A DNA stretch of 64,000 nucleotides. Origin: Flavipsychrobacter sp. (GTDB taxonomy: Bacteria; Bacteroidota; Bacteroidia; Chitinophagales; Chitinophagaceae). Below are positions 1 to 8,536 of this stretch, piece by piece; position 1 is the first letter of the stretch, and each line of letters opens with the position of its first letter. The stretch covers positions 124,001-188,000 of the forward strand of contig JAEUVX010000003.1 in NCBI GenBank assembly GCA_016786615.1, read 5' to 3'. A program made the translations under genes and the position numbers. The notes under the pieces are model-generated. The model ran no database searches. It was not told where the DNA came from and saw only the letters and a list, made by a program, of their open reading frames with translations.

Positions 1-519
1 ACAGGGCAGAAGGCTGTGAAAGAAATGGAAGACCAGCGTGCAGGCGGCGAGGGCTTTGGCGTATATCCGCACCGTATAGATATGAACGTTTTACCTCATA
101 TAGACGTATTTCAGGACAATGGCTATACCAAAGAGGAAATGAAGATGGTGAAGGAAACTTGCAAGATACTGGGGGATGAAAGCGTGAAAGTAACCGCTAC
201 TACGGTACGTGTGCCTGTAACAGGCGGCCACAGCGAAAGCGTGAACATAGAGTTCAAAAACGACTTTGTTGAAAATGACGTGCGCGAGATACTAAGCAAC
301 ATGCCGGGTGTGGTAGTAGTGGACAACCCTGCTGCCAATGCCTACCCTATGCCGCTGGACGCTGCCGGCAAGGACGAGGTGTTTGTGGGCCGTATACGCC
401 GCGACTATAGCCAGGACAATACGCTGAACTGCTGGATAGTGGCCGACAACCTACGTAAGGGTGCCGCTACCAATGCTGTACAGATAGCGAAGTACCTGCA
501 TAACCAAGGGTGGATTTAA
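1..519 (+). CDS. asd: Aspartate-semialdehyde dehydrogenase, C-terminal part (cut by window start)
   Basis: This is the C-terminal half of aspartate-semialdehyde dehydrogenase, which reduces aspartyl phosphate to aspartate semialdehyde in the cytoplasmic lysine/threonine/methionine/diaminopimelate pathway. The reading frame is open from base 1 and begins TGQKAVKE, a family segment. The segment VPVTGGHSESVNIEF carries the histidine used as the acid/base residue in this family, and the end shows the dimerisation/C-terminal motif RRDYSQDNTLNCWIVADNLR followed by GAATNAVQIA. The protein ends normally with TAA at 517-519. The N-terminal NADP-binding domain and catalytic cysteine lie outside the window, so a GTG in frame at base 16 is not the true start. 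Confidence 0.93.
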   Translation, partial: TGQKAVKEMEDQRAGGEGFGVYPHRIDMNVLPHIDVFQDNGYTKEEMKMVKETCKILGDESVKVTATTVRVPVTGGHSESVNIEFKNDFVENDVREILSNMPGVVVVDNPAANAYPMPLDAAGKDEVFVGRIRRDYSQDNTLNCWIVADNLRKGAATNAVQIAKYLHNQGWI

Positions 520-554
520 TCCGTTTTTAACGTGTCATAAGATTGTAATAACTT

Positions 555-595
555 GATGAGGGTCAATCTCATCGGGAAGTGTAGCCGTACCTTTG
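555..595 (+). promoter_or_regulatory. Candidate promoter -7 element with upstream dyad for the haem-uptake pair
   Basis: TACCTTTG at 588-595 matches the Bacteroidota -7 consensus TAnnTTTG exactly and lies 21 bases before the ATG at 617. No TTG is present at the right -33 distance. Upstream, GATGAG (555-560) and CTCATC (568-573) form an inverted repeat around a 7-base spacer, which could be an operator. The link to iron or haem control is inference only. Confidence 0.45.
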
Positions 596-616
596 TACTG
601 TTAAAACACTTCTTAG

Positions 617-1927
617 ATGAAATTAAAATCTCTACTCTTATTAGGTGCTACTGCATTCAGCTTTAATACCTACGCACAAACTTGGGTTGCTGACTCTGTA
701 GAAATGGGAGCAAGTTATGCGAATGATATTTTTTACAGCCTTAAAAACGGCCAGCAAAAATCTGAAAGCAATACCAATTGGCATATAGCTTTTCAGACAT
801 TACCGCCACTGGGTGCAAATTCAAACGTTAGTATTATTGCCAACCATGTTGCAGGCAAGGTGAATGTATATTCACTGCATCTGAGTGCAACTGCAAAGTT
901 TGGTGCATTAACTAATACCGATACCATTGGTAAGGTAATGCTTTACAATACGGATACAAGCTGGAACTTCGGTGCCTTCAACCGTATGAACGATGCAGGT
1001 AATCCATTTGACTACAGCTGGGGTGCATACAATATGACTTCACATTCTGTAGTTGGCGATTCATTGTACCTGATAACTATAAATAATGCTGCTTATCAGG
1101 TTTGGGTGCAGGAATACAAAAGCACACCATCCGACAGTATATCATACAGGGTACGCATTGCTGACTTTAACGGCAACAATGACAAGACCATCCGTGTTTA
1201 CAGGAAGAATGGTTATACAGACAGGAACTTCGCTTATTATGATGTAGTAAACGACGCTATCCGCGACCGTGAACCAAGCCGCACTGCATGGGATATGGTA
1301 TTTACACGTGCAATTGAGTTTGTTGCAGCAGGCCCCGGCCCGTTGCAACCATACCCTGTGACAACAGTATATTCAAACTTCGGTGTGAGTGTTGCAGAAG
1401 TAAATGATTTAAACCCATCTACTACAGGCTATGATAGCAAACCATACCTGAATGATATTCATGTTATAGGTTCTGACTGGAAGAAAGCTCCGATGGGACC
1501 CGGTCCATGGACAATGAGAGATTCTGCTCATTACTTCATCAAAACAAATAACACAAACGAATACTACCAATTGCACTTTACAAACTTCTATGGTTCATCA
1601 AACGGACGTGCAGTATTTGAAAAACGCAAACTGGGCGATGTAACAAGTGTTAAAAACATCAATACCTCAGTTGCTGCTTACAGCATTGCACCAAACCCTG
1701 CGGTTAATGAAACATCAATAATGATAGATGCAAAAGAAGCTGCAGGCAACACAGCGATATTTGTAACAGACATTACAGGTAAAATAGTAGAAAAGCATAT
1801 AATAAAATTGAATGCAGGTTTGAATGCCTTCCGTATCAATACATCGAACTATGCAAGCGGTACTTATATGGTAACCATTGCAAACGGTGATTGGAAAGCA
1901 ACTCAAAAACTTGCTGTTCAACATTAA
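617..1927 (+). CDS. Secreted HmuY-like haem-binding candidate with T9SS type A sorting domain
   Basis: A 436-residue secreted protein with a clear signal peptide ending ...FNTYAQ. The body (about residues 23-345) resembles HmuY-family haemophore proteins: WHIAFQTLPPLG near the start matches the family's conserved Asp/Trp-Ile-Ala-Phe strand, and the stretch around HYFIKTNNTNEYYQLHFTNF followed by GRAVFEKRKL resembles the family's C-terminal core. Residues about 353-436 (YSIAPNPAVNETSIMID ... SGTYMVTIANG) form a T9SS type A sorting domain, so the mature protein is expected on the cell surface or released. A TonB-dependent receptor follows, as hmuR follows hmuY in Porphyromonas. HmuY there is a lipoprotein; here export is by signal peptidase I plus T9SS. 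The haem ligand is not proven; the family call is moderate. Confidence 0.7.
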   Translation: MKLKSLLLLGATAFSFNTYAQTWVADSVEMGASYANDIFYSLKNGQQKSESNTNWHIAFQTLPPLGANSNVSIIANHVAGKVNVYSLHLSATAKFGALTNTDTIGKVMLYNTDTSWNFGAFNRMNDAGNPFDYSWGAYNMTSHSVVGDSLYLITINNAAYQVWVQEYKSTPSDSISYRVRIADFNGNNDKTIRVYRKNGYTDRNFAYYDVVNDAIRDREPSRTAWDMVFTRAIEFVAAGPGPLQPYPVTTVYSNFGVSVAEVNDLNPSTTGYDSKPYLNDIHVIGSDWKKAPMGPGPWTMRDSAHYFIKTNNTNEYYQLHFTNFYGSSNGRAVFEKRKLGDVTSVKNINTSVAAYSIAPNPAVNETSIMIDAKEAAGNTAIFVTDITGKIVEKHIIKLNAGLNAFRINTSNYASGTYMVTIANGDWKATQKLAVQH

Positions 1928-1960
1928 TATAAATAGCAAAAGCGTGGATTGATTGATGAA

Positions 1961-1995
1961 AAGTTCGGTTGTTGCAATACACAACCGGACTTTTT
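1961..1995 (+). terminator. Attenuator-like terminator between the HmuY-like gene and its receptor
   Basis: AAGTTCGGTTGT (1961-1972) pairs with ACAACCGGACTT (1981-1992) over an 8-base loop with a single G-U pair, followed by a run of T to 1995. This intrinsic terminator sits 15 bases before the receptor ATG. It probably ends most transcripts after the secreted protein and lets a fraction read through into the receptor. Confidence 0.7.
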
Positions 1996-2010
1996 AAACA
2001 AAACGGAGAT

Positions 2011-4284
2011 ATGTTTTCGAGAGTAGTACATACCATTTTCATAGTTCTGCTGACAGTTGTTACAGCATTTGCACAGCAAATACGCGTAACGATTTCTGAC
2101 AAAGAGAACCGTCAACCTGTTTCATTAGCATACGTGAATATATACGGAGCTAATAATGCACTGGTAAATACAGCGCAAACAGATGTAATGGGTATTGCTA
2201 CTATACAGACACAAAGCTATCCCTGCACTATAGAGGTGATAATGCAGGGTTATGAAAAATATAGTAAAGAGTTTTTGACTGCTCCTGTTAATACAAATAT
2301 CAATGTTGTTATAACTAAGAAATTCAGTTCTCTGAATGAAGTAGTTGTAACAGGTGTAGGACAACCTGTACGATTAAAAAATGCATTGTCCAACTACCAG
2401 GTTATCACTAAAGCGCAAATACAATCTCAGGGTGCTGTTACACTTAATGAAGCATTGCGCAACCAGACAAACATGAACTTCGGGAATGATGGCATTCTGG
2501 GTTCAAACATTGTGATGCAGGGGATGAGAGGTGATAAAGTAAAAATACTTGTGGATGGTATGCCTGTAAACGGGCGCGAAAACGGGAACATTAATCTTTC
2601 TCAGATCAACATGAACAATGTTGAAAGGATTGAAGTAATACAAGGCCCTATGAGCGTGGTTTATGGAAGCGATGCAGTAGCAGGTGTAATAAACGTCATT
2701 ACTAAAAAAGAAAACAAGAAAATCGGGGGAATCATTAATACCTACTACGAGACAGTAGGTAAGTACAATGCAGATGCTTCTTTCGCATATAAACTAAAAG
2801 AACGTAACCAGTTTACTGTTGGTGGCGGCCGTAATTTTTTCGGTGGATACCTGAATACTGATGTACCTGTTAAATATGGCAATAGCGTTGTGCAAACAGA
2901 GCGTTCTTATTTCTTCAAGCCCGTTGAACAATACTTAGGCAATTTCGCCTATGCGTATAGCACCCCTTCTCAATTCAAATTAAGGTTCGCTTCAGACTAT
3001 ATGAAAGAAACCATTACTAATCTGGGCAACTTGCAAGCTTGGGATCCATGGAACTGTTATGCATTTGATGAGTATTACCACACTACAAGGTCATTGAACA
3101 GACTGTCTGTAGGTGGCAACGTAGGTAAAAAAGGGAAATGGCAAAGCGATAACAGTTATAATATTTATTATCGTGTAAAGAACAGGTTCAGAAAAGACCT
3201 TGTAACCCTTCAGCAAGACCCGGTAAAAGATATTACCGCAAATGACACTACTGTATTCAAAAACATTACACTGCGCAGCAGTTATATGAATACTATTAAG
3301 CTTCTGCAATACACTGTTGGGTATGATGTGAATATGGAATTTGGCAAAAGCCGTAAAGTTGACAGCGGATATTCCCGAAATATTCAGGATTATGGATTGT
3401 ATGCAAATGCATCTTACCCCGTTATAAAAGATAAGCTTACATTACAAGGTGGTATGCGCGGATCTTACAATTCTACTTATAAAACACCTTTCATACCAAG
3501 CCTTAATATATTATACACTCCTTTAAAAAATTTGCAGGTAAGAGCATCCTATACAAAAGGTTTCAGGGCACCATCTTTAAAAGAGATGTACCTTACTTTT
3601 ATAGATGCTAATCACCATATTACCGGCAATGACGACCTCCGTGCAGAGAAAAGCAATCATATTCAACTCTCTGCATCTTACCAGGCTTATGATAAAAATG
3701 CAGACTATCTGCAATTAAGCATCAACAGCAATTACAACGAAGTTTATAATGGCATAGCTCTTGTTAATACTACCCCAAATACTATTAACTACACTTATCT
3801 AAATATCGGCCATTTAGCCAACATAGCTAACACATTGCAGGCCGATGGACAATATGGTAAATTTCATGGACAGGTAAGCCTATCTTACAATTACACTTTT
3901 AAAGAAAACGGTGCGTATGATGCTTTTGGTGCTGTAGAAGGAAATATAATGCTGCAATATGCCTTTACGAAAGCAGGCACTAACCTGAATGTATTTTACA
4001 GATATAGCGGCAAACAACCAACGCTGCTATACAGCATAGAAGGCACTGCATACTATGCAGGCACACAGAGTGAATTGCACGTAATGGATTTATCAGCAGA
4101 AAAGAAACTATTCAAAAACAAAGTACGCGTAATAGCAGGCGTTAAGAATATATTCGATATCAGGCAGCGTCAGCTATCAGGCCTCGCAAGCTCATCGGGC
4201 AGCCATGGTAGTACCGGTACATCTACTGCCGGGCCAATGATGCCGCGCAGCTTCTTTACATCACTTCATTTTACAATAGACTAA
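2011..4284 (+). CDS. TonB-dependent outer-membrane receptor, HmuR-like
   Basis: A 757-residue TonB-dependent receptor. The start at 2011 is chosen because it gives a signal peptide ending TVVTAFAQQ and has CGGAG just upstream; a longer frame from 1969 would run through the terminator hairpin. Domains in order: signal peptide; a carboxypeptidase-regulatory-like beta-sandwich (about 24-105, QPVSLAYVNIYGAN ... TDVMGIATI); plug (about 108-225, beginning LNEVVVTG, with ILVDGMPVNG and VERIEVIQGPMSVVYGSDAV); and a 22-strand barrel to the C terminus, which ends SLHFTID. It imports a ligand across the outer membrane with TonB-ExbBD energy. Pairing with the upstream HmuY-like protein suggests haem, which is inference. 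The His/Met-containing loop near GSHGSTGTS at the C-terminal end could be ligand-related. Confidence 0.88.
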   Translation: MFSRVVHTIFIVLLTVVTAFAQQIRVTISDKENRQPVSLAYVNIYGANNALVNTAQTDVMGIATIQTQSYPCTIEVIMQGYEKYSKEFLTAPVNTNINVVITKKFSSLNEVVVTGVGQPVRLKNALSNYQVITKAQIQSQGAVTLNEALRNQTNMNFGNDGILGSNIVMQGMRGDKVKILVDGMPVNGRENGNINLSQINMNNVERIEVIQGPMSVVYGSDAVAGVINVITKKENKKIGGIINTYYETVGKYNADASFAYKLKERNQFTVGGGRNFFGGYLNTDVPVKYGNSVVQTERSYFFKPVEQYLGNFAYAYSTPSQFKLRFASDYMKETITNLGNLQAWDPWNCYAFDEYYHTTRSLNRLSVGGNVGKKGKWQSDNSYNIYYRVKNRFRKDLVTLQQDPVKDITANDTTVFKNITLRSSYMNTIKLLQYTVGYDVNMEFGKSRKVDSGYSRNIQDYGLYANASYPVIKDKLTLQGGMRGSYNSTYKTPFIPSLNILYTPLKNLQVRASYTKGFRAPSLKEMYLTFIDANHHITGNDDLRAEKSNHIQLSASYQAYDKNADYLQLSINSNYNEVYNGIALVNTTPNTINYTYLNIGHLANIANTLQADGQYGKFHGQVSLSYNYTFKENGAYDAFGAVEGNIMLQYAFTKAGTNLNVFYRYSGKQPTLLYSIEGTAYYAGTQSELHVMDLSAEKKLFKNKVRVIAGVKNIFDIRQRQLSGLASSSGSHGSTGTSTAGPMMPRSFFTSLHFTID

Positions 4285-4303
4285 CAATATAGTACTTACA
4301 GCT

Positions 4304-4343
4304 ACAAATGTCGGGGAATGCGCAGGCAATTCCCGACATTTGT
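4304..4343 (+). terminator. Hairpin between receptor and ABC exporter
   Basis: ACAAATGTCGGG (4304-4315) pairs with CCCGACATTTGT (4332-4343), extended inward by GGAAT/ATT with little mismatch. The downstream side is ATTTT, so it may work as the terminator of the receptor transcript. It ends only 5 bases before the ATG of the ABC exporter, so it would also mask that start in any read-through RNA. Confidence 0.6.
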
Positions 4344-4348
4344 ATTTT

Positions 4349-6130
4349 ATGAAAAGCCTTGCCGCGCTAAATAAATACTTTGTAAAATATAAATGGCGCC
4401 TGTTATCGGGCATTTTGTTCGTAGCTGTTTCCAACCTGTTTGCAGTAGTATCTCCCGTAGTAGTACGCAATGTGCTGGACAGGGTACAGGATAATATAAC
4501 AACCTATCACCTGTTATCAGACAGTGTTTTAAAGGCTGATATGGAAACTTTTATCTTCAAACTGGTATTGTGGAATGGACTGCTGCTATTAGGTTTAGCT
4601 TTGGCTCGCGGCGTATTTATGTTCTTTATGCGGCAGACCATAATAGTAATGAGCAGACTGATTGAGTACGACCAGAAGAATGAAGTTTACGCACACTATC
4701 AGCAACTGCATACACAGTTTTACAAAACACATTTTACTGGCGATTTGATGAATCGCATTGCGGAAGATGTATCGCGCGTACGAATGTACACCGGCCCATC
4801 GCTGATGTACAGCATCAACCTTATTGTGCTGAGCATCATGTGTATATGGGGTATGCTGCGCGTGAGCCCTACACTGACAGTATATGTAATAGCACCGCTA
4901 CCGCTACTTGCTATTTGTATTTATGTTGTCAATAGTATCATATTCCGCAAGAGCGAAAAGATACAGGCACAGCTTAGCGAGTTGACGACCACTGCACAGG
5001 AATCTTATTCGGGCATTCGTGTTATCAAATCATTTGTACAGGAAAACAATATGCTACGCTTCTTCTTCAATACATCTGAAAGCTACAGGAAGAGTGCCGT
5101 TAATCTATCGCTTACAGAAGCCATCTACTTCCCATCCATGAACCTGTTCATAGGTTTGAGCATGTTGAGTACTGTATTGATTGGCGGTTACTATGCCATC
5201 AACGGCAGCATTACGATTGGTAATATTGCAGAGTTTGTTTTGTATATCAATCTGCTGATGTTCCCGATATCAAGTATTGGCTGGGTGGCATCTATGGTAC
5301 AGCGTGCAGGCGCATCACAAAAGCGCATCAACGAGTTTCTGGATACAGATTTGCACATAACAGATGCAAGGGATGCTATCAGCAAAGACATTGAGGGCAA
5401 TATACATTTTAAACACATCAGTTTTACCTATCCGCACACAGGCATACAGGCATTGAAAGATTTTGACATCGATATAAAAGCAGGACAAAAAATAGCTATC
5501 ATAGGTAAAACAGGTTCGGGCAAATCTACACTGGCACATATGCTGCTGCGTATGTACAACCCTACAAACGGCGAAGTTCTTATTGATGGTGTATCTGCCG
5601 ATAAGTATCAGATACAGAATCTGCGTTCTCAAATAGCATACGCCCCGCAGGAAGCTTACCTGTTTTCCGATACGGTGTATAACAACATAAAATTTGGTAG
5701 CGACAACTCAACTGAAGCTGATGTAAAGAATGCAGCAAGGCTTGCAGATTTGCAAAAAGATATTGACAATTTAGCCAATGGTTATGAAACAGTAATTGGC
5801 GAGCGTGGAGTAATGTTATCGGGCGGGCAAAAACAACGTATGGTACTGGCAAGGGCATTGCTTAAAAACAGTAAGATATTGCTGATGGATGAATCGCTAT
5901 CGGCCGTAGATACACAAACAGAGCAAACCATACTGCACAACCTGCAAGACTATCTGCAAAACAAAACAACCATTGTCATTACACACCGCATATTTACAAG
6001 CTGGCAGTTTGATAAAATATTGGTACTCGAAGATGGCAGTATTACAGAGCAAGGCACACATACTGAATTGATGGCCTTAAATGGCAAGTACGCTGCACTG
6101 TACAGGCATCAAACAGAAACTGATAAATAG
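4349..6130 (+). CDS. ABC-type exporter, fused membrane and ATP-binding domains
   Basis: A 593-residue half-transporter of the MdlB/MsbA-like exporter class, expected to work as a dimer in the inner membrane. Residues about 15-310 form the six-helix membrane domain. The ATPase domain has Walker A GKTGSGKST (about 386-394), the Q-loop APQEAYLF, signature LSGGQKQR (about 490), Walker B ILLMDES and the H-loop ITHRI. The catalytic Glu of Walker B is present, followed by Ser rather than the usual Ala or Pro. The ATG at 4349 is preferred over a TTG nine bases upstream that lies inside a hairpin. The substrate cannot be told from the sequence. The next gene is convergent and its stop lies one base away. 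Confidence 0.9.
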   Translation: MKSLAALNKYFVKYKWRLLSGILFVAVSNLFAVVSPVVVRNVLDRVQDNITTYHLLSDSVLKADMETFIFKLVLWNGLLLLGLALARGVFMFFMRQTIIVMSRLIEYDQKNEVYAHYQQLHTQFYKTHFTGDLMNRIAEDVSRVRMYTGPSLMYSINLIVLSIMCIWGMLRVSPTLTVYVIAPLPLLAICIYVVNSIIFRKSEKIQAQLSELTTTAQESYSGIRVIKSFVQENNMLRFFFNTSESYRKSAVNLSLTEAIYFPSMNLFIGLSMLSTVLIGGYYAINGSITIGNIAEFVLYINLLMFPISSIGWVASMVQRAGASQKRINEFLDTDLHITDARDAISKDIEGNIHFKHISFTYPHTGIQALKDFDIDIKAGQKIAIIGKTGSGKSTLAHMLLRMYNPTNGEVLIDGVSADKYQIQNLRSQIAYAPQEAYLFSDTVYNNIKFGSDNSTEADVKNAARLADLQKDIDNLANGYETVIGERGVMLSGGQKQRMVLARALLKNSKILLMDESLSAVDTQTEQTILHNLQDYLQNKTTIVITHRIFTSWQFDKILVLEDGSITEQGTHTELMALNGKYAALYRHQTETDK

Positions 6131-6131
6131 C

Positions 6132-6695
6132 TTAAAACAGCGATTGTTGAACACCCATATCTTTGGGCTGATTGAGAAACGGATATTCATCAACAACATC
6201 GTAATGGCTTAGTTCCTCATTAAATTTTCTCAACACTACATTACTGATTTTAAACTTCAGGCTGATGCGTGTGATGAGTTCTCCGGCTATATACATTTCT
6301 TTATCACTCAAACCCTTGCCGATGGTGATGTGTGGCTGTCTGTTCTTTGCAGTATTCTTAATCGGTAATTCATGAAAATCAGTAATGATTTTACTTACCT
6401 TATTTTTAGAGTCCTCATCGGGCAGAATGCAAAATGTACCGTGATGAAATTTCATTAATTCATTGAAACATACATTCACCTCGGGCTGGCGCCTTGCAAT
6501 CTTTTCAATATGCTCAATAACATTTGGCAAGGCATATTCATTATTCAGCTCGAACACACTAACGGTAATATGCGGCATAGAATTGACAGCATTATACCAA
6601 CCGATGGCTTCTTTCAATTGGTCTTTGCAAGCCTCTACTTTCCTGACTGCATCGGCATCCGGAATAATAGCTATAGAATACAGGGATATACTCAT
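6132..6695 (-). CDS. 2'-5' RNA ligase / cyclic phosphodiesterase superfamily protein
   Basis: A 187-residue protein of the 2H phosphoesterase superfamily. It shows the two diagnostic H-x-T/S-x motifs, MPHITVSVF near residue 40 and QPHITIGKG near residue 120, which supply the paired catalytic histidines in this fold. Members act on 2'-5' RNA linkages or 2',3'-cyclic phosphates; the substrate here is unknown. The start at 6695 (ATG, MSISLYSIAIIPD) is favoured over an in-frame TTG five codons upstream. It lies downstream of the M28 peptidase gene on the same strand but behind a strong terminator, so it probably has its own promoter. Confidence 0.8.
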   Translation of the reverse strand: MSISLYSIAIIPDADAVRKVEACKDQLKEAIGWYNAVNSMPHITVSVFELNNEYALPNVIEHIEKIARRQPEVNVCFNELMKFHHGTFCILPDEDSKNKVSKIITDFHELPIKNTAKNRQPHITIGKGLSDKEMYIAGELITRISLKFKISNVVLRKFNEELSHYDVVDEYPFLNQPKDMGVQQSLF

Positions 6696-6719
6696 ACAGT
6701 AAGCGTGCAATTTACAAAT

Positions 6720-6742
6720 AAAAAAGCCCGGTGTAGCCGGGC
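6720..6742 (-). terminator. Intrinsic terminator after the M28 peptidase gene
   Basis: On the minus strand GCCCGG and CCGGGC form a six-base GC stem with a five-base loop, followed by six T (plus-strand A run 6720-6725). It sits 22 bases after the peptidase stop. Confidence 0.85.
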
Positions 6743-6764
6743 CTTCTAACTAAATAATCTCCGT

Positions 6765-8408
6765 TTATTTATTGCCGGTAAATTCTATGGGCAATATTAC
6801 TTCCTTTCCTTCGCGCAGCACTTTCACCTGTGTTTTATCCCCCTCTGCAAATTTGCCCAATGCCTCCATATAGGTTTGCATACCTGTTATTTTGTGCTCC
6901 CCCAGTTGTATGATAATGTCGCCACCTTTCATACCTGCTTTCTGTGCAGGCTTGTTGTCTGTAACACCATCTATGCGTACACCACCATCCTGGTAAGAAT
7001 AGTCGGGCATAACACCCAGCGTTACTTTGAACCTTACTTTACCAACTGTAGTTTGCTTCGTAGGCGTAAACGCAGGCTTCGGTTCTTTCTCCATCCTGCT
7101 AACTACATCGTAAATATAGTTTTGCAAAATAGCCTGTCCTTTATAGTTTATCTTGTCTGCATCATCGCTTGGTTTGTGATAGTCTGTATGCAGGCCTGTG
7201 AAGAAGAAGAGCACAGGTACATTCTGATAATAGAAAGAGCTATGGTCTGACGGGCCGACACCTGCACTATCATACGTTATTTTGAATGAAGGGTTGTTCT
7301 TATCAATCATCTTTCCCCATACAGGTGATGTACCGATACCCCCCACTGTCAGTGCATGTGTACTATCGTTCAGCCTGCCTACCATATCCATGTTTATCAT
7401 GTAGGCAATCTTTGTACTATCCAGTTTTTCTTCTTTTACTATTGCTTTAGAACCTAACAATCCCAACTCTTCACCCGAAAAATGGATGAACATATAATTG
7501 TATTGTTTCAGTTTGCTGTTCTTGATTTTCGTTGCCAGATGCATTAAAGCAACAGTACCACTCGCATTATCATCAGCACCATTATGTATCTGTCCGTCTT
7601 TTTTTGCATGCAGGCTATTGCCGTCTTCTCCATGCCCTAAGTGGTCGTAATGCGCGCCTAGCACAACTGTGTTTTTAGCACCGTTATCAATATATGCAGC
7701 AAGGTTGGTGCCTGTCATTTCAGCCTTTTTCAATATCACCATTATGTCAACCGCTACATTACCTTCGTGGCTTTCCATATATTTTTTGTAGCCTTTATTG
7801 GTTAGCATTGCTACAGGTATATCAATTGCCTCATAATCTGATTTTTTATTGAATTCGGGTGTAAATTTTGCACCGAAGTTGTCATAAAACAGCACTGCTG
7901 CGGCTCCTTGTTTCGCTGCTTCTTTTGCTTTTTCGTAGGCTACTTTTTCCCAATCAAAATGCGCATCTTTTGCTTCATCGGCATCCGCATACAATGGCAT
8001 CAACCAAACATTGCCGTGTTCCAGTACACCGGGTAAAGCTTCGCCCGATGCTCTTTTACTATTTACACTAAATGGCAGTGGAAATACTTCTTCCAGATTA
8101 GTTACTTTCTTACCATTGATAAGTATGTTAGTCAGCGGCATTATTTCCTTACCACTTACAAAGTTGAACGGGTATCGATAATTGCCTTTATATGCAGATA
8201 TCCCGTTCTGAGTATAATAGTTGATGATATATTCTGCAGCTTTCTTTTCTCCGGGTGTACCTGTACGGCGCCCTTCCAATTCGTCGGAAGCCAGATAACT
8301 GATGTCTTTTTTCAGTTTTTTAATTGTCTTTTTATCCTTTGCAAAAGAAGTATTTGCAATAAAAAAAGGGGAAAGCACCACTAAAGCCGAAGCAGCAAAA
8401 AATTTCAT
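6765..8408 (-). CDS. Exported M28 zinc aminopeptidase with PA and PDZ domains
   Basis: A 547-residue exported zinc peptidase of family M28. The start at 8408 gives a signal peptide (MKFFAASALVVLS ... NTSFA); a longer frame upstream would be non-coding leader. An inserted PA-type domain lies about 120-230. Metal and catalytic motifs appear in order: VLGAHYDHLGHG (about 247), NGADDNASG (about 272), FSGEELGLLGS (about 307), MDMVGRL (about 337) and LHTDYHKPSDD (about 403). The last 70 residues are a PDZ-like domain (AGMKGGDIIIQLGEHKITGM). The family removes N-terminal residues from peptides; the periplasmic or surface role in nutrient peptide use is inferred. Its own -7 element lies at 8427-8434. 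Confidence 0.92.
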   Translation of the reverse strand: MKFFAASALVVLSPFFIANTSFAKDKKTIKKLKKDISYLASDELEGRRTGTPGEKKAAEYIINYYTQNGISAYKGNYRYPFNFVSGKEIMPLTNILINGKKVTNLEEVFPLPFSVNSKRASGEALPGVLEHGNVWLMPLYADADEAKDAHFDWEKVAYEKAKEAAKQGAAAVLFYDNFGAKFTPEFNKKSDYEAIDIPVAMLTNKGYKKYMESHEGNVAVDIMVILKKAEMTGTNLAAYIDNGAKNTVVLGAHYDHLGHGEDGNSLHAKKDGQIHNGADDNASGTVALMHLATKIKNSKLKQYNYMFIHFSGEELGLLGSKAIVKEEKLDSTKIAYMINMDMVGRLNDSTHALTVGGIGTSPVWGKMIDKNNPSFKITYDSAGVGPSDHSSFYYQNVPVLFFFTGLHTDYHKPSDDADKINYKGQAILQNYIYDVVSRMEKEPKPAFTPTKQTTVGKVRFKVTLGVMPDYSYQDGGVRIDGVTDNKPAQKAGMKGGDIIIQLGEHKITGMQTYMEALGKFAEGDKTQVKVLREGKEVILPIEFTGNK

Positions 8409-8426
8409 TACAATGATTTGAATTTG

Positions 8427-8434
8427 CAAAATTA
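8427..8434 (-). promoter_or_regulatory. Candidate -7 element for the M28 peptidase gene
   Basis: The minus strand reads TAATTTTG, an exact TAnnTTTG match, 18 bases before the ATG at 8408. No TTG lies at normal -33 spacing, so this is half a promoter. Confidence 0.4.
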
Positions 8435-8481
8435 TACGATTTGCAATAGGTTTAGTTCTATTAACAGGAAAATAAGGCAAG

Positions 8482-8511
8482 AAAAAGCCCCATACTTCAA
8501 CAGTACAGGGC
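8482..8511 (-). terminator. Intrinsic terminator after scpB
   Basis: On the minus strand GCCCTGTAC and GTATGGGGC form a nine-base stem (two G-U or mismatched-wobble pairs) with loop TGTTGAA, followed by five T. It lies 26 bases after the scpB stop. Confidence 0.8.
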
Positions 8512-8536
8512 ATGATATATTTTGTAATGGAATATA

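Noticed and set aside
1961..2010. Start of the TonB receptor at the in-frame 1969 codon
   Set aside because: It lies inside the terminator hairpin; the ATG at 2011 gives a proper signal peptide.
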